This document shows, in pieces, positions 38,101-50,054 of a DNA stretch of 64,000 nt; within the stretch, counting starts at the first letter, position 1; each line of letters starts with the position of its first letter. A model generated the notes under the pieces. The model was not told where the DNA came from. It saw only the letters and a program-made list of their open reading frames with translations, and ran no database searches. Both the position numbers and the translations under genes were made by a program. This DNA comes from Metaphire vulgaris (Eukaryota > Annelida > Clitellata > Crassiclitellata > Megascolecidae), in the NCBI GenBank assembly GCA_018105865.1, contig CM030841.1:15780182-15844181 (forward strand), written 5' to 3'.

Positions 38101-41100
38101 TTGACCAAGTGGTGTCATAAACAGTGGATTCCAACCCACATATGTATATCACTGCAGCAATCAGATATTGCCTAGATCATTAGTCATTACACATAGCAGT
38201 GACAACATTCTGAAATTCTAACTATGTGCACCAGAAATCGTAAACAGTTAATTATTATTGTTACTGTGTCACAAAGGCATGCAGGCGGTTAATTTAGAAA
38301 GCACTAATGAGATACACAACAGGGGCGTAGCGTTGGGGAAGGGGGGGGTATATCGGCATATATACCCTCAAAATCGGTATATCGGTTTATATACCCCAAA
38401 AATCAGTCTATCTTAAAGTTTGTAATGTGTTTTTTTAAGATTTTAAAAGATTTTAAAGATTTATACCTCCCCCAAATCACATTATACCCCTCCCCCAATC
38501 AAATTCCTGGCTATGCCCCTGATACACAACACAGGTAATGAGAAAAACAATGTTAAAAGGTAAGTAAGCAAGTAAAATCTTTTAAATTTATATAGTGCTT
38601 TGGTAAGTAGTACAGTATTATCTGCTCATTCTTATGCACTTAATCTTTCTTGAAATAGCCATAGGCAAGGTGGATTGTCTGCTAGGCAAAGGTCAGTGTA
38701 TCCACAAGTCGGTGGGTCTCAGATATATATTTGGATAACACAGACCCTTGTATATCAATAGCTAAGAAGTCCTGCCTAGGTAAGCAGATCAATAAATCTG
38801 CATAGATAAATAACAGCATCACTGAGGCCTTGTTTAACCAACCAACCAACCAACATCGATAAATGAAGAATCTCAAACGCTTTTATTGACGCACGCCCCT
38901 TGCAAAAATGCAGTCTAGTAAAACAGCAAAATCATTACAGTGAAACCCACTTAATTGCATAGGTGTCGCGCAAGCCTTGCTTATGCGATTAACTGGGCTA
39001 TGCGAATAGCCGGGACGTCTGATAATTAATTGTACGCACAAAACACTGGTTCAGGTTTTTATGTTGTTATGCGATTATGCGGGTTATGCAATTAAGCGGT
39101 ATGCGATTAAGTGGGATCCACTTTACCAAGTTTGATTTCTTGCTTCAGGCCAACAGCCTTTTTATACAACTTATTTTTAAAAATAAACCTGTGCAGAGTT
39201 ATGATTAAAACACTGTTTAGTTAGTGATGTAATAATAATAAGAAGCAGGTCATGCAACGTTAACAGAATTTGATAATTATATGAATGATGTTGACTGAAA
39301 GGCGGCAAATTCATCGACATTACAGGGTGGCGCCAAAAAACGGACTATATTAAATGCCAAACCTAATGTGACTAGTCCGGCTTTTTTTGCACCACCCTGT
39401 ATAGTGAATACAACATTATGAAGATTTCTGTGAAGCTGGGATGGATCTACGGGGGGCAAGTACGACCCCCTATGCCTCCTCAAATTTTTTGTGGGCTAAT
39501 TTCTCATCAAAGCATGCAGTCGGAAAGTTATAAAGGCGTGAATAAATGCACACCATCTTTTCTCTCGTTTTTATATTAAATTTTCTAATAACATGAATCA
39601 ATAAATATGTAAGGGAATGGGCAAGGCAGAATGAAAGTGGAACACAAAGTGCCCCTGGACTGAATTTCTGGTTACGCCCAAGCATGACGATCAACTTGAA
39701 TAAGACTTCATAACCACAAAGACACCAGATAGGAAAAGCCATGTGACCAGTCATGTGACCTATTAAAGCAAGCCAGCGGCTGAAAGTTCCGACTGAAAAT
39801 ACATGAACTTGGCTTATGAAGCACAAAAGAATTGAGGAAATAGAAAAACACTGAACAAAAATGGCTGCCTCTTTCCTGCTTTACAACCTCCAGTCAATGG
39901 TGCCATGGCTGATCTCATGCAATGTCAATGTTCTAAGTAAGTTTGCTACTGAATATTCAAGACTAGCCTCTATTGTTCACCGAATACCATGACTCGTCGC
40001 CAGAGGGCCGGTCTCACAATGACTAAGCACTTGAACCCCCCCCCCCCCCCAGCAGACTGGCCCAATGTCTGCAGTGCACTTGTCAAGACTTAAGACTGCC
40101 TATTTATCAGTAAAGGAAGGTAATTGGATATGTGTGTGTATGTGTGTGCGTGTGTGTGTGCCTGTGTATATAAATAAAGAAAGATCCTCACAAGAAATTT
40201 AATCTTAAGTCTACAAGTCTGATAGTACCAGTTATATAATAATTATAAAAGGACAAAGACAGGCTGGATTTTTTCACATGCTTGCAACGGACAAACTCAT
40301 AATACAAAATAATAAACTAATTACTTTGAGGAAAAGACTAAGAAGCTAATGAAAAACTAACGTCCAGACACCAAAATGCGTTATTTATCTGCATTATTCT
40401 GTCTTAGTAATTAACATAATTAAGTCATAATTAAACTATTTATTGTAATATTAACTAAACTAATTTCTATGACTAATTACTGCAGCGATGATCATAAATA
40501 GAGGTAAATGAAAAGTCAGTGCATGCAAAATAGGGACATTGATATATTCATCATGTTGACTTGGTATTTGCGACTGCATAGAGGCCAATGACAACAGATA
40601 AACAATTGTATAGTTTTGCAAGGTCTATAGTATGGGGAGGGGACAGTATGTCAAGTGCTCTAACTAAATTCAGGTATGGAAATCAGTGGTCCATATCCAC
40701 CCTTTATATCTACGGTGGTAAATGACTAGAGTCATTCATAAGCGAGTAAAAGCAAGGCCCAAATGTACCCCTCAACCAAGAGATATTAGCTGATACAGGG
40801 TGGTGCAAAAAAACCGGACTATATTAAATGCAGCCCTAAATGTGACTAGTCCGGTTTTTTTCTGCCACCCTGTACATAAGAACTGTTAACAGCCTTTAAC
40901 AATCCGGTCTGAATTCATGTAGTCAACAGCTCTACAAAGGATCACTGGGGTGCTGTGAGACGAAGCCAAGCAGTGCTTAAAAACCAGCAAGAAAAGCCGG
41001 GCAAAGCAGGCGACAACAAAATCAAAAATAATCCGAATTCAGACAGAAAAAGCCAAAGACGTCTGCTCGTAACAAGTTCCACAAACTTCTATTCGTTACA

Positions 41101-41811
41101 AGAAAAAATTCTCTGTACTGGGCCAAGTCGAAAACTGAGATTCCATTTAGAATCACAATCGGGAACAGAATTTGCGTACATTTTATTCGTTGAAGTTTAA
41201 CCAGATGGCAGCACAGACACTTCTCGGCAGCAATCGAAGCTTCTCTAGCATGTCTTATAAAATACATGTCAATAATTATGTAGGCGTACCCCTAGGAGTA
41301 CCCCTATCCTTGATCCTATCCATATCCTTGATTAGTTTATTATTTTTATTTATTTATTCAAAATACTTTTTAAAACTTTCTTTGTTTAGCTCACTAGAAT
41401 TACATCTATGCTTACGCTTATGCTTACATCTACCTAGGGGTAGGGGTACCCCTAGGGTTAGGGTTAGGTGATTCAGCACATGTGCCAACCAGCATGTGTT
41501 CCATCTAGTAGGCATGCCATTAACCAAAACAAAAACAAACAATGGCCCAAACAATTCTTCTGCTGACTGCTAGCTGCCAATAATGAATACCGTTTGCCAG
41601 AATAAGAAAAGCCAAGCAAGGGCCAACTGCCAAGACAACTAAGTGATAAGTAAAAGTAAAGTAGCATTTAAAAGTAACAAAGTAGCATTTCACACTTACC
41701 AGGTTCAAGTCTTTGAACTGAATTCAAATAATATCACAAAAGACAGTGAGATATAGTCACATATTCAAAGAAATCTTCCGTAATTATGATAATTGCATGC
41801 ATAACATTAAC

Positions 41812-41859
<48 letters not shown>

Positions 41860-42872
41860 GTTTGTTAACACACATTACGTCATTCACTAGGTGAAAATTC
41901 ATTGCAGGGTGAGTCACATGTCCTAAACAGTGTAGGCCAAACTGCATAATAACAGCCATGTCTACCGGTAATCTAAACCACCCTGAACTAACCAGCATCT
42001 GTGGAAACATCATAAAAAACAGATACAGTGAGATCACAAACAAGATAATGATGATGATGATAAAATAATGCTTACACACAGGACATAAGACATTACAGTG
42101 AAGACTGATCATAATAACTTGTGAAAAGATGGAAGGTTCAAAAACAGGCTTTGCTGTAACTACGGAACCTATAGGATTGTTAATAGCACACCTGATCAGG
42201 TACCATCCTCATTCACACAGGTAATCCCAACCAAAAAAATATTAAGCAAACACCTGAAGAAGGAAGAAGGACTACTTCCTCACTGGCGCCAAAGTTCAAT
42301 TTGTATCTCCATCGAGGAGCAACAGGCAGCAGACAAGATATATATTATATAATTATATATATATATATATCTCAGTATATATATACTGCTATATAAAACT
42401 GCTATATATAACACTATATATATATTCTATAAGGGACATATATATAAAGTGTATAAAAATATATATAAAGTGCATATAAAACTAACACCTCTTGAAGGGA
42501 CTTACGGTAATTAAAGGGAAAAACCACTTCAAAGTCGATGGTTATATTTTTCCAAAAGCATCAGGCCACCACATAATATCCTTATGGCGGAAATGGATAT
42601 ATTTCAGCAATTACCCGTACAGATATATAACTTTGTCCAATACTTGCTATATGCTACATGCAATTGGTTTCACCCTTTCCCCTCCCCCCAGGTCCCCCCC
42701 TCCACCCCACCCCCAGCAACCTCAACCCAGACTTCTTTCAGATGGTTATGATTTTTTTCATAAGATATAAATGTATCAACTTCCGGTGATACTTGTTTAC
42801 CCCTTACCTCTGAACTTAAGAAAAAAACAGATCTAGTTACACACTTCAACATGGCTTGGTTTCGTTTCTAGG

Positions 42873-42922
<50 letters not shown>

Positions 42923-44743
42923 ACTTGTTCAAATGTTAGCACTGGTGTTCAAGTCCAGCAAAACAGGAATGGTGGAATAATTCTGCTTCAACTTTATACA
43001 CTAACTGGCTCCAGCCAAAGAGTAGAACAGTTACTGGAGGACAAGGCAGATGGGACACGTTATTTTTAGCTTCTGGCAAAGGCGGAACAAATTGGGTTTT
43101 ATATGAGAGACTGCAAATTGTGGCTTGGGAATGAAAAAGTTGAAAGCATCTTCTATGTCTACTCTCTTCTGGAATAAAGATTTTTAAATGGCAGTTCTGT
43201 TAGCTCCCAAAAAAATTGAAAACAATGAAAAGATTCATTCATTCATTCCTAAAACAATGAGAACAACAAAAGCGCTTTAACATCTCAATGAGAACAGAGT
43301 ACAATGGAAGACAGAACTCATATACAAGTATAGAACTAATATCATGAACAAAATAGCTTTACAGAAGTATACAGGTGCTATAGCATGCACATACAATATT
43401 CAGTAACAGGCCTTGACATCATTCCTATAAACATTACCGGTAATAGAAATCATATCCTCATCACACAGCAATTATTTCATTAAATTTTCAATGTTTACCT
43501 AATTTATCTACAGTCTGATGAAATAAATAAAACAGGAAATACAGTATAGACATGCTGTCAAGAGATTTGACTCAACAGCATTTATTTATAGACATTATTA
43601 TAATTTTTATTATTAAAATATGAGACATAATTAACATTTTTATTATTATAATATGAGATTAATGGATAAACACATGCTAATACTGGCCAGCAGTACTTAG
43701 TTAATCTCGGATGCATGGAGAATTCTTTACAACAACACTGCATCAGGGTTCTTACTGTAGATAATGAATTTTAAATTGTCGGTACATGGGTTCAACGTGC
43801 CACAAACAGACCTTGATCTAAGGCTGATTAATATAATTATTCAAGCTAGCAAACAAAATGGCTGTAGGAAAATGGCAGTTTTCCTACACAACTTAAATAG
43901 CGGACCAGCAGGTTTGCACAATCATTGGAAACAACACCCTATCGATCTCATGTACACAGTGGCGGCTCTAGGATTTGGCAAGTGGGGGGCCGTTGGGGTG
44001 GCAACTTCTAATCATGGGGCCAACCATTTGTTGGTTAATGTATGTAGCATTAAGTATAGGATCCCAACTGGGGGGGCCACTGGGGGGCCAGGCACTCAAT
44101 AGGGGGAGCACAGGCCCCCCTGCCCCCCCCCTGGTGGAGCCGCCACTGCATGTTCAGCCATGCCAATATTGCCAAATGGCTTCAGAGAAGGACCAGTGTT
44201 CCATTTTTCTAAAATGCAAAAGTGGTAAGGCCCCTTCACCCCAAGATGTTATCCTCCAGTTGGGGGTTGGACGATTTTAGCCCCCCCACCCTTCACTAAA
44301 GAGGCCATCACTGACAAAACTGACAAGCTAAAGTCTCACTACTTTATCATGCGACTACAATGCCAGGAGCATCTCTGAGTAGAAATAGAAGAGGCGCTAT
44401 ACAAATGCCACATTACATTACATTGCATTACATTACATTGGAGGCAGTGTGTTGAGTTAAACTATGAATAAAACACTTTGATATAGTGTGTACACCAGGT
44501 CACATTAATATCACCAGGTCACATTAATATTCAGTCCTTGTAACAAACACCAGCAGTATATATGCATTCAATGCATAACAAGCAACATTCACCTATGGAA
44601 CAAATAGTTAACATTACTGCATCATTTCACTCTCCTAGGACAAAAATTTGTTCTAACTTAAAAATAATTAAATACTTTAAATGTCTATAAATATTTTATA
44701 TTAGCAAGAGGCTTACTTAGCCTCCTAAACCACTTAAAATCAA

Positions 44744-44809
<66 letters not shown>

Positions 44810-46347
44810 AGATGCCTCCTTCTCCTCACCTGCATGTTAGCGACAACATTTGATGCGGATTGCTTCTGTGACTTCAGAGAAGCAGCTACATACGCTAAAT
44901 ATTGGATTACTTTCTTGGTGTTTTCTGTCTTTCCTGCCCCGGACTCTCCGCTAGATAAAAATAGAACGGGGCAAGACTCGAATTTGATTTGAAGAACCGA
45001 GTACAATAGTTGTTAATCAAACTGGTCAGAAATATTACATTTTGTAACATTTTAAAATAAAACATCATTCATCATTAATCAAGTAAAATTCTGTGATAAA
45101 CCGTACACTGTACAAGTATTAAATTGTACATAAGATGTCTATTTATTATTTTATTTGTTCACCGAAATTAAAATTGGGTGCGATCGTTACTCACGTGCAC
45201 AGAATAGATTGGTCTTCCCGATCTGAAACATTTGAAGACACGAGTTTAGAAATATTTTTATTATAAGAGTAATTCACCAAATAACAGCAAACATTAGCAA
45301 CATCACATATAAAAGTATGCATCAACATTTAAATCAAGCTCTGGATGAAGATGTCATAAGAATGTTTAATTCGTTAGCAATGCAAATCATAAGGTCATGC
45401 AACTACAAACGCGAACAGTTATCCTGCTATCAGTATTTGAACCGAAACCCTATTTGAACTCTCTTTATACGTGTACAAAATGATTAAACGATATACAATT
45501 TTTCAAAATCTAAATACAAGGAATTCATTGGTTTTTATATGAGGACATAAAATCAAGTACAGTACCGGTTATCTAAGGCTCACTGCTTTGGCTAACATAA
45601 TCATAATTTTTTTGTTTTATAACATTAAGTTGGATACAGTTTTAATTGAGATGGGCTGTCTGTACCAGATAAACTTTTTAAAAGTACAGCACAAAAGAAT
45701 TGCAAGTATTTTCTAGAAAAATTTAGTTAAACACCAAATATTTCAATAGGAAATTATAAAACACGCATAGTGACAAACTGGCTGTGGTTTCTCCATTTTA
45801 AAATTATGTCCTCTAAGATTGTTGGCACTTTTAACCTTAAATTTATCCCAAAATGCAGTGACAACTTTTGACAGAACTTCATAACAAAAGGGCCTGGAAA
45901 GTGTTTTTCGGGCAACCCGGACAACCGCAGAGCATAACAGAAGGTTTTTCAAGTGTGTTTCCTGTTACATTGTATAATTGAGAGTTTCAACTTTTAATTA
46001 ACTCTTTGTGTTCAGGTTTTTTTAAATTATCCCATGGATACATGAATATGGTTGCATAGAAGTAGTTTTCAGTGCCAGACTTTAAAAAAACATAGGATCA
46101 AAGAAACAGCTGTTGATATTGAAATACAAAAGCTCGGCATAAAGTCAAGACCACTGAAATCCTAAATAATTATCATAAGTCTGATTCCAAAATCAAAGCT
46201 CTATATTGTAATGAAATCCGAAACTAAACTTGTATATTCCACCATCTGCCGATAGTGGCTTCAAAAAAGGCGCCATGTGAACAGTCAGTTGAGTATTTCA
46301 AGACAAAAGGGCAGATCCCTCTTGAAGAGGCCTCATTAATGTGCTGT

Positions 46348-46420
<73 letters not shown>

Positions 46421-49400
46421 TTGAGAGAGAGACAGACAGACAGACTTAATTTGGTTGCATATTGGTGTTTAGCCCTAGTCAATACTAAGGCAGAGCTTAG
46501 GACCGCCACTGCCACCATTAGTACCACCCCCACCCCCACCCCCTGCCCCCACCCCGCAGTTACACCACATCAGTCAGGAATCTTCAAGGGCAACTGGAGG
46601 GTAGAGGTTAGAGGTAGATGGGTAACTGATAACAGTGATTCATCACCTCCAAATATTCCCAGGCAGGCCTGTCAGTTGACTGAACAGTCTCAACTTTCCT
46701 GTGACAAGGCATGGGCTAGGCAAGTGAATCTTGTTCCGGTGGTTTCCTTTTCCATTTAGGTGGGCAAAGAATTCGTTTGGTTTTGAAAGGAAATAGCTTT
46801 TGAGGGTGCAGTGTCTCACAGAGTCACAGCCAATGGGGAACAGCAAGGCCATTTCCAAAAGGAAAAGCCAACTGAATGATAAAATACCATTGTCATTCCC
46901 ATCTCCTGTCATATTGAATGTGTTGCACTTCCAATTTATTCTGTTGACCACAGTTAAGAGTACAGTCTAATGACTCTAATCAATAAATTGTATGCTGGAA
47001 AATGTTGCTAATTCACATTTCTTAAAACTTAAAAAAGTTTGCCAGAGCCCTTACAAACACTGGGAGGGCAAATTCCCCTGAAATTTATGCAATGGTCCAA
47101 ATTCCACAAAAAAAAGCTCCTATATATTTATAAAAAGATCATCTTTAATCTTGAATTTAATGTGGTACAGGGATAACATCAGCATCTTTAACCCCTTAAC
47201 CGGGCAATCTATTTAAAACTCAATTTGTAAAATGGAAGTGAAAACCATTTGACTCAGGGCGCCCAGTTAAGGGGTTAAGTCTTGAATCAAAATCAGAAAA
47301 TGTGGTACCGGATAACATCTAGAAAGCAGAACATTTATTCGTTGCGGGCCACATGCGGAGGTGCACTTTTGTGCGGGCCCCCGACATTGAGAGATACTAC
47401 ATGAATGTGCGTTATCTATTCTAAAACTGCAACATTTGGAAAACATAAAGTGAAAACCATTTGCAACCCTCTGACAGGTTGAGCTTATTAATAAATACTT
47501 AACACTGATCAGTGGTTTAGGCCTAAAGAGTTAAAAGGTCTTGAGTGTCTAAAAATTTAATTCTAAATGCAAGAAATAATGAACCTCAACTAGCAGCTGA
47601 CACATTCCTTTAAAGGAACTAATGAATGCCAACCAAAGTATCAACCGCCATAATAATACCATTAATACCATCAGCACTTCAATAAGTAAGACCGACCATG
47701 GGATATTTGCAAACAGAATTAATAATACAATATATCCCCGCAGCGCATGTGCTGTGAAAGAGGTGTCCAGAGAATTCAGTACATTCACCGAAGGCTGTCA
47801 GACCATGGTGCGTATCACATGCTGGCATGCACAAAAGCTGAGCTCTATAGCCCTACTGAAGAGGCCTATTACACAATCTTGGCTAACAGCACAAGCTCAG
47901 GACTGCAGGTTACAAGACTGCACTGACATACAGGTAATAATAGGACAGCATTGCTTTATTCTATTATATTCTCTGTCACCAATTCCATGTTACTGCATTC
48001 AAACGAAACACAGCCTTAAGAGCTTTTCAACGTGTTTCAACAAACATACCATATATAGCCAGCCACAACACAGGGTTACATTATTATAGGTCGCACCACA
48101 GTAAAGCAAGTAAGTAAAAAACGACAACTGTGTAGAAAACAAAGGCAAGCCCCCAAAACCTGAGATTCAAAATAAGTTTTCAAAGGATAGGTAGGTAGGT
48201 CAGTTCAGAGTAAGTCGTTAGTCAGACAGGCAAGTAGGTGGGATGTGAAGGCAGTCATGGGCAGGCAGTAGGATCTTCTAGAAATGTCTATACTGTGTAC
48301 TGTGACTAAGCCTTTCAAAGCAAGTCCTTCCATAGGAAATCTGATCAAGAAGCTAAGCAGCCCACAGCATGACAAATGACATGTTTACTGTTCCAGTGAA
48401 TTAACTAAAATGATGAAATATTTAATTATAATGCAAACAACGCTAAAAATAATTTTCTAAAATTACCCCGAATTAAAGAGGTCATAAAGAAAAATTTTCA
48501 ATGTACACTTGAAACAATTTTGGTAAATTCTAAATGAGTTAGTTATTTTCCACCACACCCTCCTCCAAATGATTATCATTATTTATAATTATTTATTTAT
48601 TTATTTATTTAAATTTGAGATAATTCTAACCAGTTTTTGATTTCTCAAAACTGCAGTCCAATGTCAACCTTCTCTTACGTCAAATTTTCAAACTCCAGAG
48701 ATGGATCATACAGCTTAGAACAAAATGCCTGACTCCCAATAGGGGAGGGTTCAGTCCCCACCCAAAAAATCAAGCACCGTTTCCCACATACCTTGTAGCA
48801 TGCTTCTGTAAGCCATGTCAGCAATTGCGTAGACATGTGGAGGCATTTCGTGACGCTTCTTGCCTTTGTAGAGCTCGACTACTTTCTCCGTGTAGATCGG
48901 AAGGCGTTTGTACGGATTGATGACAACGCAGAACAGACCCGAATAAGTCTGCAAACATCACATCCACAGAATTATATAAACAGGGGCTATTCAATAATTA
49001 CAATACTGAAGAATCAGTAACAGCAATAAATAAATAAATATGTCAGAATACAACATACAGTAAACAATATGCTGCTGAATCCTTTCATAAAATACTTCAA
49101 GGAACTACTGTATAAGGGGTCATCCATAAATTACGTAACGCATAATCTATGGACGACCCCTAAGACCCAAGATTCCGCCACAACAATGTTCATTACAACG
49201 TGATACAACAGCAAACAGTGGGGCATATTCTGGGCAACGTGGAACTGCTGAAACACTGAGGTACTTGACAAGTACCGGTAGTCCAGTTCTTAAAGAGAGG
49301 AGTACAATACGTGAGTGCAGACTTGGCGCTTCGAATACTTTGAATGCAGTAACTACTCTATAGTAAACAGTCGCTATTTGTTTTCTATGGCCACTTAACT

Positions 49401-50054
49401 CTGAAAGGTTACCACTCAGTCATTTTTCTTCTTCTTTATGTGTCGTCCTCTATCAGAGGGTTGACAGTCATTTTTCCTTTATTTCTCTCTATCTTCTACC
49501 GCTCTTTTCAGGCTTCTGTGTTTGTCCAGACATAGATCTTGTCCATCCGACTTCTTCTTGGTCATTCCCTTCCACTTGTTCATTCTATTCTACCTCCCAT
49601 TATTTTCAGTAGTAGGTCTCCGGCCGAACCCCTCATGATTTGACCAGCATAGGACAGTCACTTTTAGACACATGAAAGCCTTAAAGCAGCGAATGAAAAA
49701 TAGACTTACGTAGATGAGGCCGGAATAGTATCGCTCCTTGAGATTGAACAGTACGGACGCTTCGTTGAGACAGGTCAGCTCGGCCATGTCCTCGACCTTG
49801 TTGAACTTCGGCGGATTCATCTTCTGGACGTCATCCTTGTTGACGGTCTGCTTCTTCCCGGTGTCCTGCAGCTCGACGGTCACCTCGTCGCCCTTCTCGG
49901 CGACGACCGACGCGGCGACGAAGCCGTGCTCCGCCTGCGGGACCCAGACCAGCTTCTTCGACGCCCAGGCGGCCTGGCTGGCCGGGTCGTTGACGATTCC
50001 CTTGTCGACGACGAGGTACTGCATCTCCGGCCCCGTTATCCCGTAATCTGCCAT
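23997..50054 (-). CDS. MYH9/10: Non-muscle/smooth-muscle-type myosin II heavy chain, complete (two 1-nt breaks)
   Basis: This is an actin-based motor that forms bipolar filaments for cytokinesis, cortical tension and contractility. Exons: 50054-49710, 48948-48792, 45222-45195, 44950-44830, 37319-37227, 36195-36132, 35353-35255, 34507-34364, 33784-33689, 33280-33162, 32304-32152, 31810-31640, 31115-30833, 30278-30082, 29607-29416, 29255-29095, 28946-28838, 28388-25298, 24802-24600, 24099-23997. With one base restored at each of two breaks they total 5931 nt, about 1976 codons, matching MYH9/MYH10/zipper length. Motifs: P-loop GESGAGKT (residues 178-185), switch I NDNSSRF (242-248), switch II DIAGFE (about 465-470), SH2/SH1 Cys 705 and 715 ([18 protein letters not shown]), two IQ segments ([23 protein letters not shown]), coiled coil from about 845, and a Ser/Thr-rich non-helical tailpiece after about 1940. 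Introns 8 and 11 use GC donors. The tailpiece and [11 protein letters not shown] favour the non-muscle/smooth class over sarcomeric myosins. Vertebrate paralogue assignment is not meaningful here. Confidence 0.96.
24145..24198. repeat. 18-bp tandem triplicate
   Basis: Three copies of gttactcatgtgtcaaatt in the last myosin intron. Confidence 0.8.
25298..28388 (-). other. Giant myosin rod exon (3.1 kb) with two reading-frame breaks
   Basis: This exon encodes about 1031 residues of uninterrupted heptad coiled coil, from KPLLQVT to [12 protein letters not shown]. Its acceptor is at 28390-28389 and its donor (gtgggc) starts at 25297. The frame moves twice. Near 26466-26471, SREK should continue into [15 protein letters not shown] but instead reaches a stop. 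Near 25812-25815, EDLAAS should continue into ERARKAIQ. Each break is explained by loss of one G from a GG pair. The flanking protein on both sides aligns without gaps to the family. Confidence 0.93.
30547..30765. mobile_element. hAT-like MITE with perfect 8-bp target duplication
   Basis: Inverted ends cagtggcgtagcca/tggctacgccactg enclose 219 bp. The flanks are ccgctgat at 30539-30546 and again at 30766-30773. It has no transposase and lies in a myosin intron. Confidence 0.85.
31198..31250. repeat. (CA)n microsatellite
   Basis: About 26 CA units in a myosin intron, roughly 80 bp upstream of the exon starting at 31115. Confidence 0.9.
32725..32852. repeat. Tandem repeat, about 3 units of about 55 bp
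   Basis: Units share cattatggaaataagatgaa then gtctagaagtgcagtact. In a myosin intron. Confidence 0.7.
33390..33480 (-). repeat. SINE-like fragment
   Basis: This block (tagcatttgcatagtgcctc...actcagaggcgctcctggcat) is the reverse complement of the block at 44335-44440, and both carry an attac-rich tail. Two dispersed, oppositely oriented copies support a short retroelement. Confidence 0.5.
34875..35155 (+). repeat. Probable SINE ending in (ATC)n
   Basis: gtgtggagtagtggtaaagg begins a block containing ggaaggcaatggaaaaccac and ending at a long ATC run (35081-35147). The arrangement and tail are SINE-like; there is no good polymerase III B box. In a myosin intron. Confidence 0.4.
36840..36890. 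mobile_element. TTAA MITE, left half only
   Basis: It matches the first 40 bp of the 57881 copy almost exactly (ccccttaactgggtattt), then diverges. A truncated copy in a myosin intron. Confidence 0.55.
38320..38521. mobile_element. hAT-like MITE with perfect 8-bp target duplication
   Basis: Ends caggggcgtagc and gctatgcccctg bound 202 bp. The flanking octamer atacacaa occurs at 38312-38319 and 38522-38529. The interior has tandem tatatc/tataccc blocks. Confidence 0.85.
38938..39123. mobile_element. Pogo/Tigger-like MITE, copy 2 (186 bp, inverted)
   Basis: It is the reverse complement of 22346-22531 with a few substitutions, the same length, and TA on both sides. It begins cagtgaaacccactta. 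One terminal base on the right differs. Confidence 0.75.
39323..39399. mobile_element. Mariner-like 77-bp MITE, copy A
   Basis: TA-flanked, with ends cagggtggcgccaaaaaa and ttttttgcaccaccctg, almost wholly palindromic. Twin at 40796-40872. Confidence 0.8.
40796..40872. mobile_element. Mariner-like 77-bp MITE, copy B
   Basis: TA-flanked with the same length, orientation and core (ggactatattaaatgc) as copy A 1.5 kb to the left. Both lie in the same myosin intron. Confidence 0.8.
41810..41965 (-). repeat. SINE-like copy with (ATT)n tail, reverse
   Basis: The reverse complement matches the 2875-3042 copy over cctacactgtttagg, gtgactcaccctgca and agtgaatg. The ATT run at 41813-41856 is its tail. 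Confidence 0.55.
42861..42920. repeat. (TA)n microsatellite
   Basis: About 20 or more TA units; another AT/TA cluster lies at 42330-42475. In a myosin intron. Confidence 0.85.
43957..44148. mobile_element. hAT-like MITE with 7/8 target duplication
   Basis: Ends cagtggcggctcta and tggagccgccactg enclose 192 bp of G/C-run-rich sequence. The flanks catgtaca (left) and catgttca (right) match at seven of eight bases. In a myosin intron. Confidence 0.8.
44335..44440 (+). repeat. SINE-like fragment
   Basis: tgccaggagcatctctgag...gaggcgctatacaaatgcc followed by a (cattac)n-like tail. The opposite-strand sister is at 33390-33480. Confidence 0.5.
46350..46416. repeat. (TA)n microsatellite
   Basis: About 33 TA units, then gagagagacagacagac. 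Confidence 0.9.
47188..47278. mobile_element. TTAA-flanked palindromic MITE
   Basis: It starts ttaaccccttaaccggg and ends cccagttaaggggttaa (91 bp), with a slightly longer core than the 80-bp form. Confidence 0.65.
49116..49160. mobile_element. Short 3-bp-TSD MITE (PIF/Harbinger-like), copy 1
   Basis: 45 bp with ends ggggtcatccataa and tctatggacgacccc, flanked by TAA on both sides. In myosin intron 1. Confidence 0.6.

Larger units (their letters stand above)
37320..44829. other. Largest myosin intron (7.5 kb)
   Basis: Between the P-loop exon and the switch I exon. It holds a dense transposon set: hAT-like elements (38320, 43957, and one end near 37586), 77-bp twins (39323, 40796), a pogo-like element (38938), SINE-like copies (41840, 44335), an inverted-repeat patch rich in gtacccctagg (41283-41470), and several microsatellites. 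No nested gene is supported. Confidence 0.65.
45223..48791. other. Myosin intron 2
   Basis: No exon or nested gene is supported. It contains a TTAA MITE (47188-47278), a (TA)n tract (46350-46415) and C-rich sequence near 46525-46560. Confidence 0.6.

Noticed and set aside
41395..41470. Interstitial telomere-like repeat (gggttagggttagg)
   Set aside because: Only about two units, within a gtacccctagg inverted-repeat patch; too short to claim a telomeric origin.
43764..44280. Gly-rich open frames
   Set aside because: They coincide with the G-run-rich interior of a hAT-like element.
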